From assembly GCF_000974485.1 (NCBI RefSeq), contig NZ_BBOM01000006.1, forward strand, positions 1 through 64,000: a DNA stretch of 64,000 bases. Direction: 5' to 3'. This document shows, in pieces, positions 7,926 through 17,081 of the stretch (within the stretch, counting starts at the first letter, position 1; every line of letters begins with the position of its first letter). The position numbers were made by a program, and so were the translations under genes. The notes under the pieces are model-generated. The model made no database searches. It was given only the letters and a program-made list of their open reading frames with translations, and was not told the origin of the DNA. The DNA comes from Streptomyces sp. NBRC 109706 (GTDB taxonomy: Bacteria > Actinomycetota > Actinomycetes > Streptomycetales > Streptomycetaceae).

Positions 7926-10001
7926 TCAGCGGGGGACGCCGCTGGTGACGGCGCGGGGGTCGTGGTTGCCCTCGGCGGTCCAGCAGGAGCCTCGGCGCAT
8001 CAGGAGGCGGCGGAGCCAGAGTTCGGTGGAGACCAGTTCGCCGAGGCCGTCGAGCGGGAGGGGTTCGCCCTGGGCCGCCGCCCTGAGCGCCTTGCGGACC
8101 ACGCGTGCCTCGACGAGTCCCGCGTCGGCGAGCAGGGGCGCGTCGAAGAGGTCGACGAGTTGGCCGACATGGGCGCGCAGGCCGGCGCGGACGGATTCGG
8201 TGTGGGCCGCCGCGCTGGTGGCGCCCCAGCCCGCCGGGAGGTCGCGGACGCCGGCGCCGGTCAGGACGGCGCGCAACACGTCGGCGCGCGCGCCCGGTTG
8301 TACGCGCAGGCTCTCCGGGAGTGCCTGGCAGGCGCGCACCACCTGGTTGTCGTAGAACGGGGCGTGCAGCCGCTGGTGGCGCAGTTCGGCGGCCTGCTCG
8401 AAGACCCGGTGGTCGGCGGCCTGGCGGGCCAGCACGGCGCGGGCGCGGCGGACTCCGGGGCGGCCGGCCATGGTGGCGCTGCGTGGGCTGGCCGCGACCG
8501 CGTCGAGCCGAATCGATACTTCCGCCAGTGCCTCGCCCGTCAGCCAGCGGGCGGCGGGCCCCGGGCGGCACCAGGCGAGCGCGGAGAGCGAGGCGCCGAG
8601 CGCGCCGTCGGCGGTCAGGGCGTCGTCGATGGGCTGTCTGAGCAGCCCCGCGGCGCTGGACAGGCCCTCGTTGTAGGGGGTGCGGGCGAGGCGGCGGGCC
8701 GCGCGGTAGACCGTGAAGGGGACCAGCATGGAGCGGCCGCCGCCCCCGCTGGCCTTGGCCAACGCGGTTGCGGGGCGCAGCAGATGGCGGCGGCGGCGGT
8801 CGAGGACCAGGTCCGCCAGTCGGGCGGGGTGCGCGTCCAGCACCTCGCGGGCGCCGTTGCCGATCAGGTGGTCGGCGCTGCCGGCGGCGAGGCGGTAGCG
8901 GTGGCGGGCGGCGAGAATGAGGGACGGGCCCGGCTCGTCGGTGAGCGGGCCCGTTTCCAGGTCGCCGTAGGGGAGGGCGCTCTCGCCGCCGGCGACCACC
9001 ACGTGGTGGAGGCGTGGGTTCTCGGCGATCAGGCGGGCGCGTTCCAGCTCGGCGGCCAGGGCGGCGGCGCCGATGCCGGTGCGTGGGGTGGAGAGGTCGT
9101 TGAAGGTGACGGCGAGGAGTCGTTCGCCGGCGAGGGTGGCGCCGGTGCCGTAGACGGTGCCCGGCATGCCGGGCAGGCCGGCGGCCAGCAGGGCGAGGGT
9201 GCCGGAGGCGCTGCCGCCGGAGAGGTCGGCGCCGACGCCGGCCGCCGGGTCGGGGCCCGAGCGGGCGGCCCTGCGGTCGTCGGGGCCCATGCCGGGGACG
9301 GGCCCGCCGTCTCTGGCCGGGGCGTGCCGGGGGGCGGCGAGCCGGGTGCGGACCGCCTCGACCAGCGCCTCGCGGACGCCGGCGACGGCGGCCTCGCGCT
9401 CGACCGGGGGCGCGGCGACGACCAGCGAGGTGGCGGGCTCGTAGTCGGAGATGTCGCGGCTGCCGCCCTCGCGCAACAGCAGGGCGTGGCCCGGCGGCAC
9501 GCGGTTGACGCCGTCGTAGGGGGTGCCGTCGCCGACGGCCTCCGGGGATTCGGGGCAGGCGAGCAGGGCGCCGAGGTGGCCGACGTCGAGTTGGGCCTCG
9601 GTGAGGTCGGCGAGCGGCAGGGCGGCCGTGGCGTAGGCGGTGCCGCCGGCCCAGTCGGTGTGGAACACCGGGCGGCTGCCGGCGAGGTCGGCGGGGATCA
9701 CGGTGCGGCGGCCGAAGCGGGCCACGGCCGTGTAGCTGCCGGGCCAGGTGGTGAGTTGGCGGAGCGCGCCGGCGCGGGCCGAGACCAGGGCGCGGCGCAG
9801 CGTGGCGTCGTCGGCGCCGCAGTAGCCGAAGACGGCCAGGTGGGTGTCGCCGTCGGCGTAGACCAGGCGGATCTCGTCCGGGCGCCAGTCGCCGACCGCC
9901 CAGAGCGGATCGGGGCCCTCCCAGAGCAGTTGGGCGCCCAGCGGCTGGATGTCCCTGGCAGCGCTGGCGGAGGCACCGCTCCACCCGACCAACCACCGCA
10001 T
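7926..10001 (-). CDS. Asparagine-synthase-like protein with degenerate PP-loop
   Basis: A 691-residue protein with the two-part plan of class B asparagine synthetases and lasso-peptide macrolactam synthetases. The N-terminal half resembles the Ntn glutaminase fold but starts MRWLVGW, so the catalytic Cys at position 2 is missing. The C-terminal half is an ATP-pyrophosphatase-like domain in which the expected SGGxDS loop reads LSGGSASG, losing the conserved Asp. The chemistry is therefore uncertain: amide or macrolactam formation, or a non-catalytic role. The start at ATG 10001 follows an excellent GGGGGAGG ribosome site; a longer frame to 10109 lacks support. No lasso precursor, RRE protein or leader peptidase gene lies beside it. 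Confidence 0.75.
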   Translation of the reverse strand: MRWLVGWSGASASAARDIQPLGAQLLWEGPDPLWAVGDWRPDEIRLVYADGDTHLAVFGYCGADDATLRRALVSARAGALRQLTTWPGSYTAVARFGRRTVIPADLAGSRPVFHTDWAGGTAYATAALPLADLTEAQLDVGHLGALLACPESPEAVGDGTPYDGVNRVPPGHALLLREGGSRDISDYEPATSLVVAAPPVEREAAVAGVREALVEAVRTRLAAPRHAPARDGGPVPGMGPDDRRAARSGPDPAAGVGADLSGGSASGTLALLAAGLPGMPGTVYGTGATLAGERLLAVTFNDLSTPRTGIGAAALAAELERARLIAENPRLHHVVVAGGESALPYGDLETGPLTDEPGPSLILAARHRYRLAAGSADHLIGNGAREVLDAHPARLADLVLDRRRRHLLRPATALAKASGGGGRSMLVPFTVYRAARRLARTPYNEGLSSAAGLLRQPIDDALTADGALGASLSALAWCRPGPAARWLTGEALAEVSIRLDAVAASPRSATMAGRPGVRRARAVLARQAADHRVFEQAAELRHQRLHAPFYDNQVVRACQALPESLRVQPGARADVLRAVLTGAGVRDLPAGWGATSAAAHTESVRAGLRAHVGQLVDLFDAPLLADAGLVEARVVRKALRAAAQGEPLPLDGLGELVSTELWLRRLLMRRGSCWTAEGNHDPRAVTSGVPR

Positions 10002-10115
10002 CGCCGCCTCCCCCACTGAAGATTCGGGCCTTGTGGTCCCGCGCGGACCAGTCGCCGTCACGTAGGTGTTGGGGCCAATGCTGCCATGGGTGTGGGGTGA
10101 ACGGGGCATACCGGG

Positions 10116-10147
10116 GAGGTAGTTCGCCTGGTGTGGCGAACCACCTC
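10116..10147. repeat. Inverted repeat GAGGTaGTTCGCC / GGCGAACcACCTC
   Basis: Two 13-base arms with one internal mismatch surround the 6-base loop TGGTGT. It lies about 115 bp upstream of the synthase-like start. There is no U-run, so it is more likely a protein-binding site or an mRNA leader structure than a terminator. Confidence 0.6.
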
Positions 10148-10277
10148 GGATGCGCGTGGGTCCGTCAGGGCCGTTGCGGGAGTGCTGTGATCACGGTCAA
10201 AGGTAACCGGTTGTTTTAGGCCAAACTCTGGCTGGGGCACGGTACTTGATCGACTGACGCGGGGGTCCGGAGATCTT

Positions 10278-10312
10278 GTGGTCCGGGAGACGCTGGCTGT
10301 CTCCCGGACCAC
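10278..10312. repeat. Perfect 14-bp stem, 7-nt loop hairpin
   Basis: The arms GTGGTCCGGGAGAC (10278-10291) and GTCTCCCGGACCAC (10299-10312) are perfectly complementary around the loop GCTGGCT. There is no T-run on either strand. It sits in the middle of the divergent region and could isolate the two transcription units or serve as an operator. Confidence 0.7.
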
Positions 10313-10626
10313 ACCGCCGTCCGCGGGGAATGAGACGACGGCTTCCCCCGACCCGCCGACCTTCACGGCAGCGGGCCGACCCACGCGCAAACATCGAAGC
10401 GCTCCCCCTCGGAACTGCCCAGAGCGCACACCCGGGCGCACGGCCACATGCCGGGAGCACAATCACCGGGGCGGGCAGCGCTCGTACTGGGGTACGGACA
10501 TAATCCCGCCATCCGGCAATCACCCCCTTAACGGTAAGCAGGCGGCGAACTACGCTGGGTTGGCGGAGGCACGGAAGAGCCCTGCGCTGGTCGTGGGGCT
10601 GCCGTTGGTGTGTCAGGGGTGCGCGC

Positions 10627-12036
10627 ATGTCCAGGGAGCAACGCGGGCCGAACGAGAAGCTGGGCGCGGTTCTCGCCCTTGCGGGGATCAGTAACGCCGG
10701 TCTCGCCCGCCGGGTCAACGACTTAGGCGCGCAGCGGGGTTTGACGCTGCGATATGACAAGACGTCCGTGGCCCGATGGGTGACCAAGGGGATGATCCCG
10801 CAGGGTGCGGCGCCCCATCTGATCGCCACGGCCATCAGCAGCAAGTTGGGCCGTCGGGTCCCCTTGCACGAGATCGGGCTGGCGGACACGGATCCGGCGC
10901 CCGAGGTGGGCCTCGCCTTCCCCCGTGACGTCCGGGGTGCGGTGGACGCGGCGACGGAGCTCTACCGCCTCGACGTTGCCCCGGGCAAGGGCATCTGGCA
11001 GTCACTCGCGGGTTCGTTCACGGTCACGGCATATGCCACGCCGGTATCCCGCTGGCTTATCAATCCGGCCGACGCCTATGTGGGTCGGGCCGCGCAGGGC
11101 CAGGGTCCGCCGGCCGCCGGGCGGGTGGGGCATTCGGATGTCTCAAAGCTGCGGGAGGCGGCCGTCGAGGCCAGGCGGTGGGACTCCAAGTACGGCGGCG
11201 GGGACTGGCGTTCCTCCATGGTGCCCGAGTGTCTGCGCACGGACGCGGTGCCGCTGCTGCTCGGCTCCTACGCGGACGACGTGGGCCGTTCGCTGTTCCG
11301 GGCGACCGCCGAGCTGACCAGGCTGGCCGGCTGGATGGCCTTCGACACCGGTCAGCAGGAGGCCGCGCAGCGGTACTACATACAGGCCCTGCGGCTGGCC
11401 AGGGCCGCCGCCGACGTTCCGCTCGGCGGCTATGTGCTGGCCTCGATGTCGCTGCAGGCCACCTACCGCGGCTTCGCCGACGAGGGCGTCGATCTGGCGC
11501 AGGCCGCGTTGGAGCGGAACCGCTCGCTGGCCACCGCGCGCACCATGAGCTTCTTCCATCTGGTGGAGGCCAGGGCGTTGGCCAAGGCCCATGACGCGCC
11601 GGGCTGTGGGGCCGCGCTCTCGGCGGCGGAGAGCTGGCTCGAACGTTCGCGGGAGGGCGACGGGGACCCCGGCTGGTTGGACTTCTACGCCTACGACCGG
11701 CTGGCCGCCGACGCGGCCGAGTGCTATATCGACCTCAAGGTGCCCGGCCAGGTGCGGCGGTTCACAGAGCAGGCGCTGTCCGAGCCGACGGAGGAGTTCG
11801 TCCGCTCGCACGGGCTGCGGCTGGTGGTGGCGGCGGTGGCGGAGCTGGAGTCGGGGAACCTCGACGCCGCCTGCGAGGCCGGGGCCCGCGCGGTGCGGGT
11901 CGCCGGGCGCATATCGTCCGCGCGCACCACGGACTATGTCCGCAACCTGCTGCACCGGCTGGCGCCCTACGGGGACGAACCGCTGGTCAAAGAGCTTCAG
12001 GAGCAAGCTCGTCCGCTCCTGGCCGCTCCGGCATGA
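10627..12036 (+). CDS. NsdA-like / sporulation-associated regulator (HTH plus TPR-like repeats)
   Basis: A 469-residue cytoplasmic protein. The N-terminus (about 1-70) resembles the divergent helix-turn-helix of streptomycete developmental regulators, and the segment from about 190 to 450 is a run of helical TPR-like repeats. Examples are the stretch [20 protein letters not shown] and the later [15 protein letters not shown]. Proteins with this architecture include NsdA, a negative regulator of sporulation and antibiotic production, and similar sporulation-associated proteins. Which paralogue this is cannot be decided by eye. The ATG at 10627 follows GTGTCAGGGGTGCGCGC. The intergenic region upstream is long and hairpin-rich, consistent with complex regulation. 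Confidence 0.7.
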   Translation: MSREQRGPNEKLGAVLALAGISNAGLARRVNDLGAQRGLTLRYDKTSVARWVTKGMIPQGAAPHLIATAISSKLGRRVPLHEIGLADTDPAPEVGLAFPRDVRGAVDAATELYRLDVAPGKGIWQSLAGSFTVTAYATPVSRWLINPADAYVGRAAQGQGPPAAGRVGHSDVSKLREAAVEARRWDSKYGGGDWRSSMVPECLRTDAVPLLLGSYADDVGRSLFRATAELTRLAGWMAFDTGQQEAAQRYYIQALRLARAAADVPLGGYVLASMSLQATYRGFADEGVDLAQAALERNRSLATARTMSFFHLVEARALAKAHDAPGCGAALSAAESWLERSREGDGDPGWLDFYAYDRLAADAAECYIDLKVPGQVRRFTEQALSEPTEEFVRSHGLRLVVAAVAELESGNLDAACEAGARAVRVAGRISSARTTDYVRNLLHRLAPYGDEPLVKELQEQARPLLAAPA

Positions 12037-12093
12037 CCAGGCACATGACACCGGCACAGGCAGCCGGTCCAACGGTCGCCCCGGCGGTCCGGC

Positions 12094-13551
12094 TCAGCGC
12101 TCGTAGGCGTGCAGCCGGAGGGTCGGGGTCTCGGCGGCGAGGGCGGTGAGCAGATAGAGCTGGTGCTCGTCGAAGGCGGCGACCCGCCGGTGGTCGGCCA
12201 GCTCGGCCGAGAGCGGAACGCCGCCGACGTCCGCCCGTTCGCCCGTGGCCCAGTCCAGCGTGAACACCAGCAGCGCGCCGCCGTCGGCCGGCTCGGCCAG
12301 CAGCGGGCTGCCCGCCTCGTCGACGCCCAACAGCTGGGTGCCGGCGGGGAGTTCGGCCGTCCACCGGATCTCCCCCTCGGCCAGGCCATAGCCCGCGACA
12401 TGCAGCACGCCGTCATCGGCCTCGGAGGCATCGGAGCCACCGGCGGCATCGGCGGATTCAGATTCAGATTCGGATTCGGATTCAGGGGAGCCGGTGTCGT
12501 CCGCCCCGGCCGGGTTCACCGGGACATAGGCGGTGAAAAGCACCTCACCGGTCACCGCCGAATGCGCCCCCGGCAGCGGTCCCGGGCTCGGCTCCTCGCC
12601 GTCCGGCCGACCGATCGGATGCCGCCACAGCACCTGCCCGGTCTCCGCATAGGCCACCAACTCCCCGCCCTGTGACAGCAGTACCGGATCGCCGGCCAGG
12701 ATGCCGTCGATCTCGACCCGGTCCGCCTCCGCCGCCTGGTAGCTCCACTCCCATTCGCCGGTGTCGGCGTGGTAGACGCTGACCTCGTCGCGCGGCGGCT
12801 CCCCGAGGCAGCGGCTGCGCACCACGATCCGGGTGCCGTCCTGATGGACGGAGCGCGGCAGCCGGTTCTCCGTGCAGCTGCCCTCGGCGCCGTCCGGCGG
12901 GGACGGCAGCGGCAGCTCCTCGCCGGTGTCGCCGACCAGCCGGTGGAACGCGTCGGGGTGACCGTCCGCGTCCAGGCTCACCGAGACGGTGGTCTCGCCC
13001 ATCGCGACGGTGGCCTCGGCCGGTCCCTCGGCCGCCGGTTCGCCTTCGGGGGTCGGCAACTCGCGCCACCAGCGCGTCGTCCCGTCCGTCACATCCAGCA
13101 CGACCAGCAGCGTGCAGCCGCCCGACGGGGACCGGTGGAGCACCGCGCCCAGGCCCGCCGAGTTGGCCGTGTCCGAGGCGGCGCAGGGCGCGCCGGCCGT
13201 CGGCGGCGGCGCCAGCTCCCAGACCTGTCCGCCGTCGACCGTGCGATAGCCGTGCACCCCGGTGGCCGTGACCAACGCCACGGTCGGATCGTGCGGCCAG
13301 AGCCGGATCGGCTCGGCGTCGGGGCCCGCCACCGGGGCCACCACCCTCGGCGCGGCCCACAGCTCGGCCAGCTCGCCCGGCTCCCCCGGCCCTCGCGTCT
13401 CGGCCTCGCCGGCCTCGGTCGGGGTGACGGACCCCGCCGCCTCCCCCTCCTCGCGGCTGAACACCACCACCCACACCGTCAGCAGCGCCAGCAGCACCAC
13501 GCCCACCGGCGCCACCATCAGCCAGAACCGCCCCTCACCCTCCGCCATCAC
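12094..13551 (-). CDS. Membrane-anchored PQQ-like beta-propeller protein
   Basis: A 485-residue protein with a single N-terminal transmembrane helix (about 9-30, WLMVAPVGVVLLALLTVWVVVF), followed by an acidic, Pro/Gly-rich linker. The extracytoplasmic portion has repeated Trp-containing blades (VDGGQVWELAP, TDGTTRWWRELP, TGEWEWSYQA, TGQVLWRHPIG, GEIRWTAEL) typical of PQQ-like seven- or eight-bladed propellers. A Ser/Glu repeat interrupts one blade near residue 370. Such domains usually mediate protein binding at the cell surface; no catalytic role is visible. It converges with the regulator upstream, leaving under 60 bp between the two stops. Confidence 0.8.
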   Translation of the reverse strand: MMAEGEGRFWLMVAPVGVVLLALLTVWVVVFSREEGEAAGSVTPTEAGEAETRGPGEPGELAELWAAPRVVAPVAGPDAEPIRLWPHDPTVALVTATGVHGYRTVDGGQVWELAPPPTAGAPCAASDTANSAGLGAVLHRSPSGGCTLLVVLDVTDGTTRWWRELPTPEGEPAAEGPAEATVAMGETTVSVSLDADGHPDAFHRLVGDTGEELPLPSPPDGAEGSCTENRLPRSVHQDGTRIVVRSRCLGEPPRDEVSVYHADTGEWEWSYQAAEADRVEIDGILAGDPVLLSQGGELVAYAETGQVLWRHPIGRPDGEEPSPGPLPGAHSAVTGEVLFTAYVPVNPAGADDTGSPESESESESESADAAGGSDASEADDGVLHVAGYGLAEGEIRWTAELPAGTQLLGVDEAGSPLLAEPADGGALLVFTLDWATGERADVGGVPLSAELADHRRVAAFDEHQLYLLTALAAETPTLRLHAYER

Positions 13552-13718
13552 GCCCTCCCCCCGATCGTGCGACGACCACTCCGAGCGTCCCTGACCACCT
13601 GGCGACGCGTCCCAGCCAACCCCCTTTTCGTCCCATGGTCATCTCATCGGACGTAACCGCTACGGTGGGTGGTTCCTCCGCCCCGCGCCATCGAGGGCGC
13701 CGTACCATCGAAGGCACT

Positions 13719-14543
13719 GTGTCCGAGACCTCCACCGCGCCCACCTCTGCCGAGAGTGCCGAACCCGACAAGCCCGCCGGGAGCGCCAAGGCTGCCATGA
13801 CCCGCGAGCCGGTCCGCATGTTCCCGCCGGGTGCCGGCCCCGCCGCCGACCCCACGGCCGGCACCGCGCCCGACCGCGCCATCCGCAGCTTCCAGCCCCG
13901 GCGCAGCCGGGTCACCCCCAGCCAGCGGCAGTCGCTGCTGCGGCTCTGGCCGCGCTGGGGCGTGGAGATCGACGGCCGCACCCGCCTCGATCCGGCCGAA
14001 CTCCTCGACGGCCGGCCCGTGGTGCTGGAGATCGGCTTCGGCATGGGCGAGGCGACCGCCGAGATGGCGGCCGCCGATCCGGACACCGGCGTTCTCGCGG
14101 CCGATGTGCACACCCCGGGCCAGGGCAACCTGCTGCGGCTGGCCGAACGCGCCGGCCTCGACAACGTCCGGGTGGCCAACGGGGACGCGATCCTGCTGCT
14201 GCGCGAGATGCTGCCCGAACGTTCGCTCGCCGGCGTGCGCGTCTTCTTCCCCGACCCGTGGCCCAAGACCCGGCACCACAAACGGCGGCTGGTCCAACCG
14301 GCCTTCGTCGAGCTGGTCGCCTCCCGGCTGGTGCCGGGCGGCACGCTGCACTGCGCGACGGACTGGGAGCCCTATGCCGAGGCGATGCTCGAAGTGCTCG
14401 ACGCCAGCGAGGCGTTCGAGAACACCGCGCCGGACGGCGGTTTCGCGCCACGCCCCGCGCACCGGCCGCTGACCCGCTTCGAACGGCAGGGGCTGGCCAA
14501 GGGCCACCGCGTCCGGGATCTCGTTCACCGCCGCCGGGACTGA
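13719..14543 (+). CDS. trmB: tRNA (guanine-N7-)-methyltransferase
   Basis: This enzyme methylates G46 in the tRNA variable loop using S-adenosylmethionine. The 274-residue protein has the SAM-binding motif EIGFGMGEAT, the acidic loop motif AADVHTPGQGNLL and the hallmark FFPDPWPKTRHHKRRLVQP substrate-binding block. A streptomycete-type N-terminal extension of about 50 residues precedes the fold. The GTG start at 13719 follows a GAAGG ribosome site. An in-frame ATG at 13635 would add 28 residues that look like leader sequence. It begins a rightward set with the PrsW-family gene 28 bp downstream. Confidence 0.95.
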   Translation: MSETSTAPTSAESAEPDKPAGSAKAAMTREPVRMFPPGAGPAADPTAGTAPDRAIRSFQPRRSRVTPSQRQSLLRLWPRWGVEIDGRTRLDPAELLDGRPVVLEIGFGMGEATAEMAAADPDTGVLAADVHTPGQGNLLRLAERAGLDNVRVANGDAILLLREMLPERSLAGVRVFFPDPWPKTRHHKRRLVQPAFVELVASRLVPGGTLHCATDWEPYAEAMLEVLDASEAFENTAPDGGFAPRPAHRPLTRFERQGLAKGHRVRDLVHRRRD

Positions 14544-14571
14544 CGCCGCCGCTGGGCCTTAAGGTCGAAGG

Positions 14572-15744
14572 GTGCGCCTCCCGTTCCCCCCACCTTGCGG
14601 CGCCGCGCGGCTGCGCGCCCCGGCGATCGGGGGCGCGTTGGCGCTGTGCGGGCTTGTGGTGGGCGTGGTCATCGGCCGCGAGACCGGGGGCCTCGGGCTG
14701 CTGGTCGGGCTCGGCCTCGCCCTGCTGCCGCTGCCCGTGCTGTTCGCCGCCTACCACTGGCTGGAGGCCGTGCACCCGCGCGGCTGGCGGGAGTTGGCGT
14801 TCGCCTTCGGCTGGGGCGCCTGCGTCGCCACGCTGTTGGCGCTGGCCGCCAACGGGCTCCTCGTCCGCCTGCTGACGGACAGCCCCGCGCGGCTCTCCCC
14901 CAGCAATCCGGACACCCTGGAGATCACGGTGATCGCGCCCATGGTGGAGGAGACCGCCAAGGCCGCCGTGGTCGGCTGGGTCTGGCTGCGCCAGACGCAT
15001 CTGGGGCACGGCGTCCTCGTCGGCCTCGCCACGACCGGCGCCTCGGCGGCCGGGTTCGCCTTCACCGAGAACGTGCTCTATCTGGGCAGCGCGTTCGCGC
15101 AGGACCAGGAGTTGGGCCAACAGGGCATCTGGGACTCGGCCATCGCCGTGACGTTCTTCGTGCGGATGGTGGTGGCCCCGTTCGCGCACCCCATGTTCAC
15201 CGCCGTCACCGGGCTCGGCTTCGGGCTCGCCGCCATGCTCGCGCCCGGGCGGCGCCGGCTGCGCCTGGCCCTGCCGGCGCTCGGCCTCGGCCTGGCGATG
15301 GGCCTGCACTCGCTGTGGAACGCGTCCACGTCCCTGAGCCTGCTGGGCTTCGGCGCGGTGTATCTGCTGCTGATGGCGCCGACGTTGGTCCTGCTCTGCC
15401 GGGTGGCGGTCTCCGCGCGGCGGCGCGAACTGCGCGTGGTCCGGCGCACCTTGACGCACTATGCGGCGGCCGGCTGGCTCGCGCCGCAGGAGCCGCAGGC
15501 GCTGGGCTGCGCCCGGGCGCGGGCCAGGGCGCGCCGGCTCGGCCGCCGCGCCCACGGCCCGGCGGGCGCCCGTGCGGTCGCCGACTACCAGGCGGCGGCC
15601 ACCGAGTTGGCACTCCTCCGCGACCGCGCCACCCGCGGTTTGACCAGCGGCGACTTCGCCGCCAGGGAACGGGATCTGCTCCGCCGCCTCTGGACGCACC
15701 GCCCCCTCGCCGCGCCCCTCACCCTCGCCCCCGACGAGCGGTAG
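14572..15744 (+). CDS. PrsW-family intramembrane metalloprotease
   Basis: A 390-residue polytopic membrane protein with about eight hydrophobic helices between residues 15 and 290. The family's catalytic motifs are present in order: PMVEETAK, FAFTENVLYL, PFAHPMFTAVTG and LGLAMGLHSLWNAS, giving the conserved Glu-Glu, Glu-Asn and two His positions of the CPBP/PrsW fold. In Bacillus, PrsW cleaves the membrane anti-sigma factor RsiW. Here a sigma factor and its coupled membrane protein follow directly, so the same kind of role is plausible but unproven. The GTG start at 14572 follows GGTCGAAGG. The basic C-terminal tail is cytoplasmic. Confidence 0.9.
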   Translation: MRLPFPPPCGAARLRAPAIGGALALCGLVVGVVIGRETGGLGLLVGLGLALLPLPVLFAAYHWLEAVHPRGWRELAFAFGWGACVATLLALAANGLLVRLLTDSPARLSPSNPDTLEITVIAPMVEETAKAAVVGWVWLRQTHLGHGVLVGLATTGASAAGFAFTENVLYLGSAFAQDQELGQQGIWDSAIAVTFFVRMVVAPFAHPMFTAVTGLGFGLAAMLAPGRRRLRLALPALGLGLAMGLHSLWNASTSLSLLGFGAVYLLLMAPTLVLLCRVAVSARRRELRVVRRTLTHYAAAGWLAPQEPQALGCARARARARRLGRRAHGPAGARAVADYQAAATELALLRDRATRGLTSGDFAARERDLLRRLWTHRPLAAPLTLAPDER

Positions 15745-15824
15745 ACCCCGGGGACCGCCCGGATCGCTGGGCTTCTTGTGGCGGGAGAGGACCAAGTGGC
15801 AGCATTTGGCCCGACGGGAGAGGT

Positions 15825-16376
15825 ATGCGACCACCAGACAAGTCACCGGGTCGGGGCGTGGCCGAGGAGTCCTTCGACGCCTTCTACGCCGCGAGCGTCG
15901 GCCGGCTCATCGGCCAGCTCTACGCCATGACAGGCGATCTCGCCGAGGCCCAGGACGTGGTCCAGGAAGCCTTTGTCCGCGCCTGGGAACGCTGGGCCGC
16001 GATCGATCTGGACGGCGCTCCCGAGGCATGGATCCGCACGGTCGCCTGGCGGTTGGCGGTCAGCCGCTGGCGGCGGGTCCGCACCGCGCTCGCCTTCGCC
16101 CGGCGGCAGGGCCCACCCGCCACGGTGCCGCCGCCCGATCCGCAGCATGTTCTGCTGGTCGAGGCCCTGCGGCGGATACCCGAGGCACAACGGCGGGCCG
16201 TGGTGCTGCACCATCTGTGCGATCTGTCGGTGGAGCAGGTGGCCGCCGAGACGGAGTGCCCCGTCGGCACGGTCAAATCGCAACTGAGCCGGGGGCGTAC
16301 GGCGCTGGCCCGGCTGTTGGCCGATACTGAACTGGATCCGCGCACGGACCGACGGTCGGAGGTGCGTCATGACTGA
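15825..16376 (+). CDS. SigE-family ECF RNA polymerase sigma factor
   Basis: A 183-residue ECF sigma factor of the type annotated as the SigE family in actinobacteria. Region 2 spans about 10-80 (FDAFYAASVGRLIGQLYAMTGDLAEAQDVVQEAFVRA, with the -10-binding segment ending PEAWIRTVAWRLA). Region 4 spans about 115-165 (LLVEALRRIPEAQRRAVVLHHL, then VEQVAAETECPVGTVKSQLSRGR). ATG 15825 has GGGAG four bases upstream. Its stop lies inside the start of the following gene (8-base overlap, ATGACTGA), so the two are translationally coupled; this is how ECF sigma genes and their anti-sigma partners are often arranged. Confidence 0.9.
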   Translation: MRPPDKSPGRGVAEESFDAFYAASVGRLIGQLYAMTGDLAEAQDVVQEAFVRAWERWAAIDLDGAPEAWIRTVAWRLAVSRWRRVRTALAFARRQGPPATVPPPDPQHVLLVEALRRIPEAQRRAVVLHHLCDLSVEQVAAETECPVGTVKSQLSRGRTALARLLADTELDPRTDRRSEVRHD

Positions 16377-16953
16377 CCAGACCGAGTTGGGGCACCACCT
16401 CGCCGAACTCGCCGACTCAGGTCGGCGGACGGCCGTGCCGCTGGCCGCGGAGCGGATCCGCGCGCACGGTGAGCGGCGCATGCGCCGCAGGCGAACGGCG
16501 CTGGCGTCCGGCGGCGCGCTGCTGGCCGTGACGCTGGCCGTGGGCGGCCTCTCGCTGGCCCGGGGCGACCAGGGGCCGGAGCCGCCCGCCGTCGACCCGA
16601 CGCCGACCGCCTCGCCGTTCGTCCCGCCGACGCCGGCCCCGGGGGAGGAGTACGGCAGCGAGCTGGGCTATGTCCACGGCGCGGTGGCCAGCGGGGACAC
16701 CGTGCGGATCACCGTCGAGCAGGTCCGTTCGGTGCCGGGCGCGCTGACCCCCACCGGTGTGGTGCACACGCTGGCCCTGCCGCGACACACCCCGGTGGAG
16801 GCCAGGGAGTTGGCCGGTGGCGACCCGGCGGATGTGGAACTGGGCGAGCTGGTCGACGAGTTGGCCGGTGAACCGCGGTGGGTGTTCGCCATCGACTACG
16901 ACAGCGAGGGCCAGGTGCGATCGCTGCGGGAGGCGTACTGGCTCACGGAGTGA
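16369..16953 (+). CDS. Single-pass membrane protein coupled to the sigma gene, candidate anti-sigma factor
   Basis: A 194-residue protein starting at ATG 16369 with GGAGG upstream. About 43 cytoplasmic residues (two amphipathic helices and a basic RRMRRRRT block) precede one transmembrane helix at about 45-63. A Pro-rich linker and an extracytoplasmic domain of about 100 residues follow. The coupling to a SigE-type factor and this topology are typical of anti-sigma factors, but no known anti-sigma domain is evident. The outer domain ends IDYDSEGQVRSLREAYWL. It is related to the end of the next gene's product (GYDLSFDGAGQVTRLESLYM), indicating a duplicated domain. Confidence 0.65.
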   Translation: MTDQTELGHHLAELADSGRRTAVPLAAERIRAHGERRMRRRRTALASGGALLAVTLAVGGLSLARGDQGPEPPAVDPTPTASPFVPPTPAPGEEYGSELGYVHGAVASGDTVRITVEQVRSVPGALTPTGVVHTLALPRHTPVEARELAGGDPADVELGELVDELAGEPRWVFAIDYDSEGQVRSLREAYWLTE

Positions 16954-17081
16954 GCCGGGCGCGGTGCGGCCGAGTAGAAAGCCGACTAGAAACTCGTCGT
17001 CCGGGGATGCAACCCGGGGGCCGGGTGGCGCGTAGAGAACATGAATCGCGACCATTCCTGATCCCAGGGGGAACGTTGAAC

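Larger units (their letters stand above)
10002..10626. promoter_or_regulatory. Divergent intergenic region with two strong hairpins
   Basis: This 625-bp gap lies between the leftward synthase-like gene and the rightward regulator at 10627. It holds two clear inverted repeats, at 10116-10147 and 10278-10312, listed separately. No small peptide gene with a convincing ribosome site was found. Promoters for both flanking genes are expected here, but none could be assigned. Confidence 0.5.

Noticed and set aside
7444..9996. An 850-codon frame overlapping the synthase-like gene on the same strand in another frame
   Set aside because: Its Arg/Pro-rich composition is typical of a shadow frame. The 7926-10001 frame has the recognisable fold.
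7926..12036. Lasso-peptide gene cluster
   Set aside because: Only a synthetase-like gene is present. No precursor, RRE or leader-peptidase gene was found, and the synthetase loop is degenerate.
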